DNA of 64,000 nt from Sphingobium sp. EP60837 (GCF_001658005.1 NZ_CP015989.1:62001-126000), one strand, 5' to 3'. Shown: positions 33,918-42,867, counted from the stretch's first letter. Notes: generated by a model from the sequence alone, not told the origin. Made by a program: numbers and translations.

Positions 33918-34331
33918 TCAGAAGGGAATTTCGTCGTCATCCACCGAGCTGTCATTGCCGCCCTGGTCGCCACTGGCGGGCTTGGCGCGGGTGAGGAAGG
34001 TCACCTCGTCGGCGATGATCTCGACGCCGTACCGCTCGATATTCTCGTTGTCGGTCCAGCGGGTGTAGTGGATGCGACCGCGCACCATCACCTTCATCCC
34101 CTTGCCGACATATTGCTCGACGGTCTTGCCGACGCCGTTGAAGCAGGTGATCCGGTGCCATTCGGTATCTTCGATCCGGCGGCCATTGTCGTCCTTGACG
34201 ACCTTGCCGTTGCTGTCTCGCTTGGGCCGCGAAGTCGCGAGGCTGAAGTGGGTGATCTTGGTGCCGCCCTGCGTGGTGCGGGCTTCCGGTGTGGCGCCGA
34301 CATTACCGGCAAGGATGACGAGGTTCTGCAT
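33918..34331 (-). CDS. ssb: Single-stranded DNA-binding protein
   Basis: 137 aa from ATG 34331 (AAGGAA upstream). The OB-fold blocks are typical of SSB: MQNLVILAGNVGATPEARTT, KITHFSLATSRP, TEWHRITCFNGVGKTVEQYV and KGMKVMVRGRIHYTRW. The C-terminal tip DDDEIPF is the conserved acidic tail that binds partner proteins. Plasmid SSBs protect the entering strand and support replication in new hosts. A second, tail-less SSB-like gene is at 53902-54222. Confidence 0.93.
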   Translation of the reverse strand: MQNLVILAGNVGATPEARTTQGGTKITHFSLATSRPKRDSNGKVVKDDNGRRIEDTEWHRITCFNGVGKTVEQYVGKGMKVMVRGRIHYTRWTDNENIERYGVEIIADEVTFLTRAKPASGDQGGNDSSVDDDEIPF

Positions 34332-34814
34332 GTCGAGGTTCCTTTTTTGGGTGCCAAAGGGACCGTCCCTTCGACTGACCCCCGCAAAAGGCGGGCATGG
34401 GCGGTGCTTCCACCGGAGCGCGCAAGCGGCGTAGGGGAACCCCGACACAAGGGGTGGTGCGGGCAGCCGTGGAACACGGCAACTCGGCCCGAAGGGGAGC
34501 GGGTTGGAAGCACCGAACGACCGACTTAGGGATCAGGTCAAAAAGAAGGGATGGTGGCTTTGGTTCTATGAACCCAGGAACCGCTGCAGAAGCATTGCCC
34601 TATCACCGCAGCAATCTACGCCCGATAGCCCCACCACCGTTGGTCAGCCCATTTTCCAGTTCGACTTGTCGTTCGCAGCGAAGCAGCGGCGGCCCCTACG
34701 ACAAGAAGACATGATGGCCGTCCGGCGGGTTTAGTCGGAAAACCGTCTCTGGCTTCAATCGGGTTGGCAAATCCCTTTCGAGTGGTGCGCGCACGGATGA
34801 TGTTGCGGGGCCGG
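34332..34814. other. Long ssb leader / intergenic region
   Basis: About 480 bp with no supported frame. It contains a 45-bp sequence (34447-34491) repeated upstream of the DUF2493 gene. The rest, including 34500-34800, shows nothing I recognise. Confidence 0.5.
34447..34491 (-). repeat. 45-bp leader repeat (copy 1)
   Basis: Matches 36729-36773 at 44 of 45 positions. It lies 116-160 nt upstream of the ssb start on the minus strand. The central part GCAGCCGTGG...ACACGGC can fold. Confidence 0.75.
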
Positions 34815-35444
34815 TTACGCGATCTGCACCCGGATCACGGCAAGGAGACGGTCGACGCAGAGACAGGCGTCGGCCACATCGAAGGGTGACGCCCCGACCC
34901 GAAACAACGCGTCGATCTCGTGGTGACTATAGGCCGGCGAAAGGATCGCTGTGAGATCCGGCAATTCCAGAGGCAGGCCGGACAGGCCTGCTTCCGTCGC
35001 AAGCGCCAGGGCCTTTTCGAGGTCATGCCGAATATGGACGCGGTTCCAGTCGTCGGCATAGCCCGCCTTCATCAGATAGGCTTTGAGGCTGAGTTCGATC
35101 GCGATGGCCAGCGAATGCGCAGCGCTCGCCGGAGCGATCCCGACGCTTGCCGACGCGCCGCGGGCAAAGCCCGTGGCATTCTCCATGAAAATGTCGATCA
35201 GCACCGGATCGACATTTCCGGCGAAACGCCGCGCAGCGTCATCGAGCGTGGCGGCCGATAGCCCGATCAGCCAGCGCGGTCCTCCGATATTGCGCAGATG
35301 GCGCAAATGCGCCGAACCGGGTTCATCGGCGTCGGTGCCGGCCGACCAGCGCAACAGCAACGCGGCCTTCCAGCAGCGCCCATGGCGCTGTCGGAATGCA
35401 AGCAGAGCGCGCAGTTCCCCATCATGCAAATCGCGCATCATCAT
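34815..35444 (-). CDS. Fusion-like protein: short plasmid N-domain plus HEPN-like domain
   Basis: 209 aa if ATG 35444 is used; three consecutive ATGs (35444, 35441, 35438) follow a GAGAGAGAG tract, so the exact start is uncertain. Residues 1-65 (RDLHDGELRALLAFRQRHGR ... HLRNIGGPRWLIGL) look like a small stand-alone plasmid protein. The rest resembles a HEPN helical bundle: SAAHSLAIAIELSLKAYLMK and HDLEKALALATEAGLSGLP. It lacks the R-x4-H catalytic motif, so it would be a non-catalytic or substrate-binding HEPN. Its function is unknown. Confidence 0.6.
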   Translation of the reverse strand: MMMRDLHDGELRALLAFRQRHGRCWKAALLLRWSAGTDADEPGSAHLRHLRNIGGPRWLIGLSAATLDDAARRFAGNVDPVLIDIFMENATGFARGASASVGIAPASAAHSLAIAIELSLKAYLMKAGYADDWNRVHIRHDLEKALALATEAGLSGLPLELPDLTAILSPAYSHHEIDALFRVGASPFDVADACLCVDRLLAVIRVQIA

Positions 35445-35583
35445 CTCTCTCTCATTTGTGGCAAGGCGACGGCCGGCGCGGCGTGAGCAACGCGGATGGC
35501 TGGTGGACACTGAAATGGATCCACGCTGCGGACACGGCCGACGGATTCCGGCGCTATTCAGCCAAACCAACACGCCTAGGCAC

Positions 35584-35595
35584 CCTCCCCTCTCG
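35584..35595 (-). repeat. Purine-rich leader element (copy 2)
   Basis: CGAGAGGGGAGG on the minus strand, identical to 29531-29542. It is 140 nt upstream of the HEPN-like fusion gene. Confidence 0.5.
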
Positions 35596-35641
35596 CTGGC
35601 GGGAATTCCGAGGGGGCAACCGTATGCGGAGTAAAAAAAAA

Positions 35642-35665
35642 GGGCCGCCGGAAAACCGGCGGCCC
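35642..35665 (-). terminator. Rho-independent terminator of the DUF2493 gene
   Basis: GGGCCGCCGG/CCGGCGGCCC, a 10-bp stem with a 4-nt loop, followed on the minus strand by nine or more T. It starts 7 bp past the DUF2493 stop. It is a textbook intrinsic terminator. Confidence 0.95.
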
Positions 35666-35671
35666 GCAGCT

Positions 35672-36619
35672 TCAGCCCGCACCGCGACGAGCAGCTGAAG
35701 GAGGGCTTCCCAATGGGCCGCGGCGATCAACGACGCGGAGCCCCCGGGCCTTGGCTTCGATGACAAGCCGCTCCGTCACACCATTGCCCTGGAAGGCAAC
35801 CACGAACCTCGGTTTGAGCGAGAGCATCTGCTCGTTGCGACGGAAGCCCGCGCGATCTCCGAGTTTGCGATCAAGGCCGAACCGCACCTGCTGGATGCCG
35901 TTCTGCTCGGCCCAGGACGCTGCAAGCCGTTCGATACCCTTCATATCGCCGCCATGTACGAGATACATGTCGCCGACACGGGCGCGAACCTTGTTGAGGG
36001 TGGCCAGCAGGTTGTCGGCGAACGTCTTCATATCTTCGTCATTGGCGAAGGTGAGGCGGCCACCGGCGAACACAACGGGCGTACCCTGCGCAGTGTTGGC
36101 GTTCAAAGCCCGCTCGCGGCGCGCCCGCAGGAAGGCGTGGCCATCGACGATCCCGGCGGTAACACCTAGCGAGATGCGGTTGCCGGACGATGGCACCCAC
36201 GATCTCCCGGTTTCCCGGATATAGTGCGCGGCGGCGACATCGCGCATGATTTCGAAGGCACCCGCGGATTCCTCGACCTTCTTGGCGAGATCGATCTTTT
36301 CTTCCAGATTGGCCGTGCTGATTTCGGAGCCGTCCTGTTCCGCGAGGAGAAGGCGGATGTCGTCGGTCAACCGATCGACCAGCCCGTGTTTCTTGGCGGC
36401 GGCGCGGTGGAAGAGGTTCACCAGGCCCCAGCCCAGGTCTTCGATGTCGCGCTCTATCGAGGTGTTTCCCATCGTCGTGAAGAGATCGCTCCAGATTGCG
36501 GTAACGGTCTGCTCCAGCGCCTCGGTTGGTGGAGGTGCCATGCCACTGAGGTCTTCAGCGCGGGGTTCGAGGTGCCCTAGCTCCAGTGCCGCGAGTGCGG
36601 CTGCAAGCGATGTGGACAT
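35672..36619 (-). CDS. DUF2493 (SLOG-like) protein
   Basis: 315 aa from ATG 36619. The C-terminal 120 residues show the DUF2493 pattern of a Rossmann-like nucleotide-sensing fold: TPVVFAGGRLTFANDEDMKT, VHGGDMKGIERLAASWAEQN, FGLDRKLGDRAGFRRNEQML and VVAFQGNGVTERLVIEAKAR. The N-terminal 190 residues are helical (LEEKIDLAKKVEESAGAFEI). SLOG proteins bind or process nucleotide ligands, and DUF2493 genes are frequent on plasmids. A conserved 45-bp leader repeat is upstream and a strong terminator downstream. Confidence 0.85.
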   Translation of the reverse strand: MSTSLAAALAALELGHLEPRAEDLSGMAPPPTEALEQTVTAIWSDLFTTMGNTSIERDIEDLGWGLVNLFHRAAAKKHGLVDRLTDDIRLLLAEQDGSEISTANLEEKIDLAKKVEESAGAFEIMRDVAAAHYIRETGRSWVPSSGNRISLGVTAGIVDGHAFLRARRERALNANTAQGTPVVFAGGRLTFANDEDMKTFADNLLATLNKVRARVGDMYLVHGGDMKGIERLAASWAEQNGIQQVRFGLDRKLGDRAGFRRNEQMLSLKPRFVVAFQGNGVTERLVIEAKARGLRVVDRRGPLGSPPSAARRGAG

Positions 36620-36728
36620 GATAGCGAGCCTTTCTGTCTGTGCCGGCGGCCTCTCCGCCGGATGCGCATCCTCCGGGCGCTCGCAAAAGAGGGGCTGGCA
36701 CCGAGGCGCAGCCGAGGGGAACTCGCGA

Positions 36729-36773
36729 ACAAGGGGTGGTGCGGGCAGCCGTGGCACACGGCAACTCGGCCCG
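36729..36773 (-). repeat. 45-bp leader repeat (copy 2)
   Basis: Near-identical to 34447-34491. It lies 110-154 nt upstream of the DUF2493 start, the same orientation and nearly the same distance as copy 1 relative to ssb. Confidence 0.75.
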
Positions 36774-36862
36774 CCGTTCGTGGGTTGCCAGCGTCTCGCG
36801 GGCGCCCATATGCAGCATCCTCTGGCGGGGAGGTGTCGGTACAGACCGGCTTCGCTCTGTCC

Positions 36863-37309
36863 TCAGACTCTGCCGTCGATCCGGAACGGAGGTATCTCCA
36901 ATTCCGCCGCTGCGAGATGCGACAGCACTGCCGCATAGCTGCCGAGACCGCGCACCGTTTCCGCCGAGATCAGGATCTCGTCATCGTTCGACGCGCTGAA
37001 ACTCCGAACAGTCGTGCCATCAAAGACCACCCGCTCCGGGCCGAACGCCCCAGGAGCGCCGCCAGCCCAGCGGGCGAAGACAAGGCCATGGTCGACACAG
37101 AAAGTCTCGATCGCTTCGAACCGGCCCCAGGCGACCTCATGGTCGGCCAGGTACAGGGGAAGGCTCGTATCGAGATCGTCCGGGTCGAACGCAGCGCCCT
37201 CCCAATCCGTGAAGGCGCCATCGCTCTCGACGGCAGCACAGAAGCCGGGAAGGAGGTCAGGGGACAGCGATCCGCCAATACGAATCGCGACAGAAGTGCG
37301 ATCGGCCAT
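36863..37309 (-). CDS. Hypothetical plasmid protein
   Basis: 148 aa from ATG 37309, with GGAG in good position. It is acidic and alpha/beta-looking: SVAIRIGGSLSPDLLPGFCA, LYLADHEVAWGRFEAIETF, FARWAGGAPGAFGPERVVFD. I do not recognise a named domain. It is the last gene of a minus-strand series with the PAPS-reductase-like gene (27 bp gap) and the intron-interrupted gene, a set typical of plasmid backbones. The function is unknown. Confidence 0.55.
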   Translation of the reverse strand: MADRTSVAIRIGGSLSPDLLPGFCAAVESDGAFTDWEGAAFDPDDLDTSLPLYLADHEVAWGRFEAIETFCVDHGLVFARWAGGAPGAFGPERVVFDGTTVRSFSASNDDEILISAETVRGLGSYAAVLSHLAAAELEIPPFRIDGRV

Positions 37310-37336
37310 GAGAGTCTCCGTAGCTAGTGAGGGGGG

Positions 37337-38260
37337 TCAGCCTGCGGACTGACCACGGTGGAATGCGTCGAGCCAGCGCGCCATCGACATGCGCTGCTCG
37401 ACGGGCTTGCGGGCTTGCGCCGCCTGGAACGCGACCAGCGCGAGCGGTGCATCCGCAACGATCCGATCAACCTCGCTCGGCGACAGAAGGCCGTGCTGAC
37501 GGATATAGGCGGTGATATTGCCCGGTCTCGGTGTCGCCCCGCCTCGCCCGACAACGGGCTTGCGCCAAAGACCATCGATCGTGCGCAAGCGAGGTTTTGC
37601 GCGAGCTTCCATCAGAACGATGGTGCGAAGTTCATCCTTAGAAAGCGCATCCACTTCGTGCGGCCGCATCGCGGGACAGAAGAAACAGGAGGATTTGGGC
37701 GGTACAGGCAGGCCCGCACGCTCAATACGTGCAATACAATCCGCCCGGGTCCAGCCCAGTTCGCGAAGGGGATAACGATAGTCATAGCGTGGGTCGGCAT
37801 ATCCCTCGGCATGTGCGTAGCGACGCTGATAGGCACCGGAACAGTCATAGCCGATCAGTTTGACGACACGTCCGCCTTCTCCCCAGCACCGTATCGCGGG
37901 CGTCCATTGCGCCGTCCATTTGTTCTGCGGCGCCACCTTCCATTTGAGCGAGCACGACCCTCGCCCAAATGCTTTGGACGGCAGGGTAGCGTTGGTCAGC
38001 ATGTTGGTGCCCAAGCTATCATAGGGCGGCCAATGCTTGAAATTTCGCGGTTCGTAGCGGACGATGTCGGACGCGACATCGTGACGATCCATCCAACGAC
38101 GAAAGACCGGGATGAAGGCGTAGGTATCGGTCTTCTCGGAACCGGTATCGGCGAACAACACCATATCGATCGGCTCGCCTCGTTCGACGAGCTCGACGAT
38201 CATGGCGGTAGAATCGACGCCCGCGCCCCAGGCCGCGATCACCGGCGCGCGCTCAACCAT
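37337..38260 (-). CDS. PAPS reductase / adenine nucleotide alpha-hydrolase family protein
   Basis: 307 aa from ATG 38260, overlapping the upstream stop by 8 bp. The PP-loop is AAWGAGVDSTAMIVELVERG (variant of SGGxDS), followed by DMVLFADTGSEKTDTYAFI. Conserved Cys blocks are FGRGSCSLKWKVAP and KSSCFFCPAMRPHEVDAL, in which FFCPAMR resembles the cysteine motif of phage and plasmid PAPS-reductase-like proteins. Such proteins catalyse ATP-dependent sulfur or nucleotide chemistry (the DndC branch modifies DNA). No dnd partner genes are nearby, so the substrate is unknown. Confidence 0.8.
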   Translation of the reverse strand: MVERAPVIAAWGAGVDSTAMIVELVERGEPIDMVLFADTGSEKTDTYAFIPVFRRWMDRHDVASDIVRYEPRNFKHWPPYDSLGTNMLTNATLPSKAFGRGSCSLKWKVAPQNKWTAQWTPAIRCWGEGGRVVKLIGYDCSGAYQRRYAHAEGYADPRYDYRYPLRELGWTRADCIARIERAGLPVPPKSSCFFCPAMRPHEVDALSKDELRTIVLMEARAKPRLRTIDGLWRKPVVGRGGATPRPGNITAYIRQHGLLSPSEVDRIVADAPLALVAFQAAQARKPVEQRMSMARWLDAFHRGQSAG

Positions 38261-41200
38261 CGGTCGAGTCCTTCGGGACAATGGCCGGGTTGATAAGCCG
38301 GTATGCGCGCGTCCTGAGCTTTGCAATCCGGCACACGGCGCCGGTTATGGGATTGCGAAATAGCGGGGCCTTGCCCTTCGGATTGGCAATGACCGTGAAG
38401 CGGTTGCGATCCTCGCCGTCATTGAAACGGATGGGCTCGTCAAAGACGATGGTCTGTCCCGGCTTCGGGACCGGCTTCGCGCGTTCGAGCTTGCGGCGAA
38501 CCAGGTTAGCACGGCAGCGTGCGCGCCATTCGGAGGCGTAGGCGCTGTCGGTCTCGGTCAATTCATCGAGAATTGCAGCAGGGCAGTCGCTTTCGCACGG
38601 TCCCATGGCTTCCGTCAGTCGGGTAGGATTGGTGCTGCTCAGAGAGTCAGCCCTGATCCCCCCGCCGAACCGCACGTGCAGCTTTCACTGCATGCGGCTC
38701 TCCGCTGCGACAATACCATCCGTGTTCCGGCTATCGGGCAGGCGTCCCCGATGGGTGTCGGCGTGACACAGATCGCATAGGACTTTCGTCCTGCGCGCCC
38801 GTGCGGCCTTCATCATCGTGACGAACCCATTATGCGCAACATCGGCAAGCCCTTCGACGTGATGAACATGACAAGGCCGGTCCGTCCGCCCGCACGCCGC
38901 GCATTGCTTGGCGTTCTGGCGGTCGACCCAGTCCGTGCGTGAGTGCGAGTAGATTTGCGTCCAAGGCGGGATATCCACCTTGGCCGGGTCCACCCGATCA
39001 CGTTTTAGATCCATCAGCTTCCAGACTTTGACCGACCGAGGCTGGCCGTCGACGACGTAGCCGACGCTATATTCCCGCCCCGACCTCATGCGGGCGGCGA
39101 CGACACGCACGCTACTTTTGTGCTTGCTCGCCAAGGTCTTGAACATGCTCCAACGTTGAATGAACTCAAGCCGGTTGAGCTTGAATTTCACGTCCCTCGC
39201 AAGAGCGTAGTAGTTCGCGAACCCCCGCAGTTCGGCGTTATAGGCAAGGACGATCTCGACATCGCTACAGCTTAGAAGAGCGTTCCGGTGGCTGGCCTTC
39301 AACACGGCCATGTCACCATATCCCTTCTTCGAGGCGAACCCGAAAACCTTCTCCCAAGGCACGTTGAGTTGCATAACCTCCGATGGAGGCCTTCGGCTGA
39401 AGTGCTGCGAGCCAAGCTGGCTCCGCACCGTCCACTGGCGACCGGTGTAGGTTCTGACCTCATAGCCCAAGAAGGCGGCCCCATCGCTCGCCTTGCGAAT
39501 ACCGCTTTTTTCCTCGGATACGCTCAGCGCCAGCGCGTCAGTCAGGAAGGTCCCAACCTCGGCGAAAATGCGTCGCGCATCCTCCTTGCTACCGATCACA
39601 CCGATGAGGAAGTCATCGGCGTAGCGGCAGTAACGGAGTCGGCGGTATCCGGCGTCCATGCCGTCTCGCGACGGCAAGCTACGCATCTGTTTCGACGTGG
39701 CTTCGATGTCAGCCAATATGGCCTTCACCGCGCCTTCGTCAGCGTTGTCGCAGGCCTGAAGACGTTTGAGCCGTTTTCGCTCTCTAACGAGGCGGCCCGC
39801 CAATCTCCGGTACTCCGGATTCATGGCGCGGGTCTTGCCCTTCTCGAAGGCGGCGATCCGGCCTGCGACGAACTCATCAAGCTCATGCAGGTAGATGTTC
39901 GCCAAGATCGGGGAGACGATCCCACCTTGCGGAGTGCCACTGTAGGTCGGGTTGTTCACCCGTCCTTCCATGACGCCCGCCTTCAGCATGTCGCCGATCA
40001 GGCCAACGAACTTTTCGTCGTCGATCCGTTTCCGCAACAGCGTGAGCAGGACATCGTGGTCGATGTTCTCGAAGAACCCAGCGACGTCCACATCAACAAG
40101 CCACTTCACCCCCGTCCATACGGCTTTCACATGTTCAAGTGCCGTGTGACACGATCTCCCCGGTCGAAATCCATGCGAGGCGTTCGAAAACACCGGCTCA
40201 TAGATCTTTTCGAGGAGCTGGCGCGCCACCTCCTGGACGAGTCGGTCGTCGCGCGTGGGTATGCCCAGCGGACGCCGCTTTCCTTTACCTTTCGGGATGA
40301 ACACCCGACGCACTGGTTTCGGCTTATAGGCTCCGGTCGTCACGCTGGCGATCAATGGATCGAGGTCATCGGGACCAAAGTCCGCGAAGGTCTCTCCATC
40401 GATGCCCGGCGTCATAGCCCCCCGATTGGAGGCGATCTTGCTGAGCCCCTGCTCCCAAAGAAGCCGAGACCCCATCAGACGATGAAGCCCATTCACCCGT
40501 TTGCCCGACGCTGCCAGCGTCGGAATGGCCTCCAACCGGGCCATCACAGTTTCAGGTAGCATCAGCACACCCCATGATTTGCGGTTGAAGTATCGCAACT
40601 GCCGCCCTTCTCCCGGTGGTCCCCGTTTTCGGTCCGGTCGCCCGTTCCTTATGCGGATGCACCGTCTCCCCGAGCGGGGAGCTGTCCCGGGCATTACCCC
40701 GAGCATTTGAATACTATGGCGGCTCCGTACCCATGCAGGTCGGCCGAAGCCGCCTGTTTAGGGCATCCCGTAGTTACACTGATCGGAGATACGACGCGGT
40801 TAGGTGTCCCGTTCATCCACTGAACCCCTCGACGAGAGGCGCGCCGGACGGGCTGAGGAGCAAAGGGCCAAGACATGAGACCCTTGCCATCGTCCGGAAC
40901 TGGCGTGTCAGTCGCTTTCGCCAGAATCGCTATATAGATCGCTGCAGACTGAGATTTAAGCAGTATAGCCTTCACCATGCGCGTCTTGCCCTGACCGGCA
41001 TCGCCCCTTCACGACTGGGACGCATTCGGCCTTACTCCAAGCATGCTATTGTCCCCCGTCCGTTTCCGGATTTCAGGTCTTTTGGACCCGAGGTTAGCTC
41101 GGCGGGCAGAGGTTTCCTCAACTTACCTCATCATTACTGACACTCCTTTCAGCGCCACAACGGCGCACTGTCTTTATAGCCGAACGTGCAGCCGTCGCGC

Positions 41201-41415
41201 GCGCCGGTGCTTTGTCTGGTCAGGCACACGACAGCGAAGACGGCCCGAGCGCCGGACGCCTCGATCCGTTCGCACGCCGCGTAATAGGTCGAACCGACCA
41301 TCGAAGACGCGAGAACCGTGAGACGATGGTTCGCGTGCGCATAGGTGAACTGGTTGTCGAGATAGGAGCGCGGAGTGGCGTAGCCACCCATATCGCGCAT
41401 GAAGAGCCAACCCAT
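38253..41415 (-). CDS. DUF6927-like plasmid protein split by a group II intron
   Basis: Exon 1 is 41415-41169 (ATG 41415, AGGAG 7 nt upstream) and exon 2 is 38617-38253. Joining them gives a 203-aa protein across the seam [17 protein letters not shown], which matches my memory of uninterrupted homologues (FGYKDMDETMGPCESECP). Exon 1 starts [20 protein letters not shown]; exon 2 continues [20 protein letters not shown] and ends [18 protein letters not shown]. The function is unknown, but it is a frequent companion of plasmid PAPS-reductase and SSB genes. Without splicing the product would stop at 41149 after about 88 residues. Confidence 0.85.
38618..41168 (-). mobile_element. Group II intron (2551 bp) with retron-type ORF
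   Basis: On the minus strand the intron starts GTGCGCC at 41168, matching the GUGYG 5' consensus. It ends CCTACCCGAC at 38618, with a 3' AY. A domain V-like hairpin lies at about 38665-38700 (GAGAGCCGCATGCAGTGAAA, then GCTGCACGTGCGGTTC). The intron encodes a reverse transcriptase/maturase with HNH domain. The boundaries are set to the base by the restored reading frame of the host gene. Confidence 0.88.
38685..40562 (-). CDS. ltrA: Group II intron-encoded protein: reverse transcriptase, maturase, HNH endonuclease
   Basis: 625 aa from ATG 40562. RT motifs include [73 protein letters not shown] and the catalytic [11 protein letters not shown]. The maturase (X) domain follows, with [18 protein letters not shown]. 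The C-terminus has an HNH endonuclease: [20 protein letters not shown], then [12 protein letters not shown]. It should promote intron splicing and retrohoming. All catalytic residues appear intact, so the intron may still be mobile. Confidence 0.95.
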   Translation of the reverse strand: MLPETVMARLEAIPTLAASGKRVNGLHRLMGSRLLWEQGLSKIASNRGAMTPGIDGETFADFGPDDLDPLIASVTTGAYKPKPVRRVFIPKGKGKRRPLGIPTRDDRLVQEVARQLLEKIYEPVFSNASHGFRPGRSCHTALEHVKAVWTGVKWLVDVDVAGFFENIDHDVLLTLLRKRIDDEKFVGLIGDMLKAGVMEGRVNNPTYSGTPQGGIVSPILANIYLHELDEFVAGRIAAFEKGKTRAMNPEYRRLAGRLVRERKRLKRLQACDNADEGAVKAILADIEATSKQMRSLPSRDGMDAGYRRLRYCRYADDFLIGVIGSKEDARRIFAEVGTFLTDALALSVSEEKSGIRKASDGAAFLGYEVRTYTGRQWTVRSQLGSQHFSRRPPSEVMQLNVPWEKVFGFASKKGYGDMAVLKASHRNALLSCSDVEIVLAYNAELRGFANYYALARDVKFKLNRLEFIQRWSMFKTLASKHKSSVRVVAARMRSGREYSVGYVVDGQPRSVKVWKLMDLKRDRVDPAKVDIPPWTQIYSHSRTDWVDRQNAKQCAACGRTDRPCHVHHVEGLADVAHNGFVTMMKAARARRTKVLCDLCHADTHRGRLPDSRNTDGIVAAESRMQ

Positions 41416-41440
41416 GAGAGATCTCCTGCGATTGCGGGGT

Positions 41441-42074
41441 TCAGGCGGCAGCCGCGAAATGCACCGCGCCAATGTCGCCGAGCATGCCGGCAAGCCGGCG
41501 CTGGAACGCGGCCACGTCGAGTAATTCGGAGATCGGCGCGCTGTGGGGCGTGCCGATCTCCTGCCCGTCGCGACAGCGGCTGATCGATACCTCGCTGTCT
41601 GGAAGAAAGTCGCGCGGGACCACGCGAACAGCGATATCCGCGTGGCGCAGTTCCGTCGTGCCGTCTTCGTGATCGGTACCCATGATGGTGTTGATACTGG
41701 CGTCGTCCGCGTCGAGGCCGATTGCCGTCGCGAGGCGTCAGCGCGCGGCGCGCCTGATAGTGGAAGGTACGTTTGGCGTAGTAGTTTCCGCCGACGCTCT
41801 TTCCGGCAATGTCGAGCAGCGCTGGCGCGGCCTCGACCGCTAGGCGATCCGCTTTGCAACGAAGGCGAAGGACGTTCACGCTGGGCGCATCGCGTGCAGC
41901 AACGTCTGCCAGATGGCGGATGAGGAGAAGGATTGCTGCGTCGCTGGCGACTGGCTTGCCAGCACGCTGACAGTCATCGACGGCGGCGTTGAGGGCATGG
42001 AGCGCCGCCGGCAGGTGGTCCAGACCGGCGGGAGAAAGGGCCTGATTGTGGCGGTAGAGCGTATCGTAAAACAT
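41441..42074 (-). pseudogene. Frameshifted plasmid gene upstream of the intron-split gene
   Basis: From ATG 42074 the frame encodes a coherent protein (FYDTLYRHNQALSPAGLDHL ... GGNYYAKRTFHYQARRALT) up to about 41740. The sense then continues in another frame as RLATAIGLDADDASINTIMG and TTELRHADIAVRVVPRDFLP to the stop at 41441. A 2-bp loss in a CGCGC tract (ACGC where ACGCGC would keep frame, near 41735-41740) explains it. The intact product would be about 211 aa. The function is unknown. Both halves keep coding character, so the mutation is recent or a sequence error. Confidence 0.7.
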
Positions 42075-42111
42075 GAGAGCCTCCTTCCGAGCGCTCTGGC
42101 GCGCTCAAAAG

Positions 42112-42136
42112 GCCGAAGGCGTCCTCCCCTCCCCTG
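42112..42136 (-). repeat. Purine-rich leader element (copy 3)
   Basis: On the minus strand CAGGGGAGGGGAGGAC runs into GCCTTCGGCC, a small hairpin with a TTCG loop. It is 38-62 nt upstream of the start at 42074. The same order (G-rich run, then GCCTTCGGC) occurs at 48577-48600. Confidence 0.55.
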
Positions 42137-42205
42137 TCCTTGCGGCGGCCGAACGCTCTGGCGAACCGGCGGTAGGCGCCGGGTCGTGGCGGGCGATCGC
42201 CGCGA

Positions 42206-42496
42206 TCATGCTGCTTCACGGATCTGTTCCTTGGCTTCGTCCGACGTGGCAAGGCCAGTTGCGCGGAGCAGAAAGACGGCCGCCGCTTCGGCTTTTGCCG
42301 CAGCCGTCATGATTGCGCGGGAATCTTTGCGCAGCACCGCGAGCCACGAGCCGATATACGCTGCATGATCGTCGATATGGGCGGTCGGGAGGTCAAGATC
42401 CGCGCCAAGCAGGGCGGATGTCATCTCGGCGACATATCGTGACCGTCCAGCCCAAAACGGCGGTTGGAAGAAGAAATTTATCATTGTTTCCAGCAC
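42206..42496 (-). pseudogene. C-terminal fragment of an ArdC-like antirestriction gene
   Basis: 96 codons from ATG 42496. The stretch HIDDHAAYIGSWLAVLRKDS, then RAIMTAAAKAEAAA, matches the end of the intact ArdC at 44100-44972 (RSDHAAYIASWLQLLKDEPR, then AIFTAASKAQAAA). The N-terminal DNA-binding and zincin HExxH regions are absent, and nothing resembling them lies upstream at 42497-42840. It is a truncated, presumably inactive copy unless it acts as a small modulator. Confidence 0.7.
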
Positions 42497-42867
42497 TGCC
42501 TCAAAAAGCCCATGACTCCCCCGAGGCGGGGGGTGGGCGGTGAGAACGCCCGGAGAGGCCCGCAGAAGCGCCGCGCCGCGCCCGAAGGGGCAGAATGAAA
42601 TGGAGCAGCCCGGCGAGGCCGGGCTTGCGGCGCGCCGTGGCGGGCCTAACAGGGAGCGCCGACCAGACCTCGCATGGTTGGGAGGTCCAACAATCGCGCC
42701 GCCGCGTCAGCGGCGACCGCGTTCAAGCGGGCGATAGCCCGCGCCAGTGCAAAGCGGCGTCACCGCCGTTCCGAGAATGAAATTCTCGTGACGATCCACT
42801 CATCATTCGCAAAGTAACGGGAGCCTTTCCGGCAATTGGGTGTTTGCACCAGAAAGGAGCAACGCCG
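42497..42867. other. GC-rich non-coding region
   Basis: About 370 bp with hairpin-forming GC stretches (for example GCCCGGCGAGGCCGGGC near 42606) and no supported gene. It holds the promoter for the following plus-strand membrane-protein genes. Confidence 0.4.

Noticed and set aside
39288..40559. A 423-codon plus-strand frame opposite the intron-encoded reverse transcriptase
   Set aside because: The minus strand carries all RT, maturase and HNH motifs; the antisense product is an artefact of codon bias.
42500..42780. Several short plus-strand frames in the GC-rich stretch
   Set aside because: Arg/Gly/Pro-rich products without ribosome-binding sites or family-like blocks, typical of non-coding GC-rich DNA.
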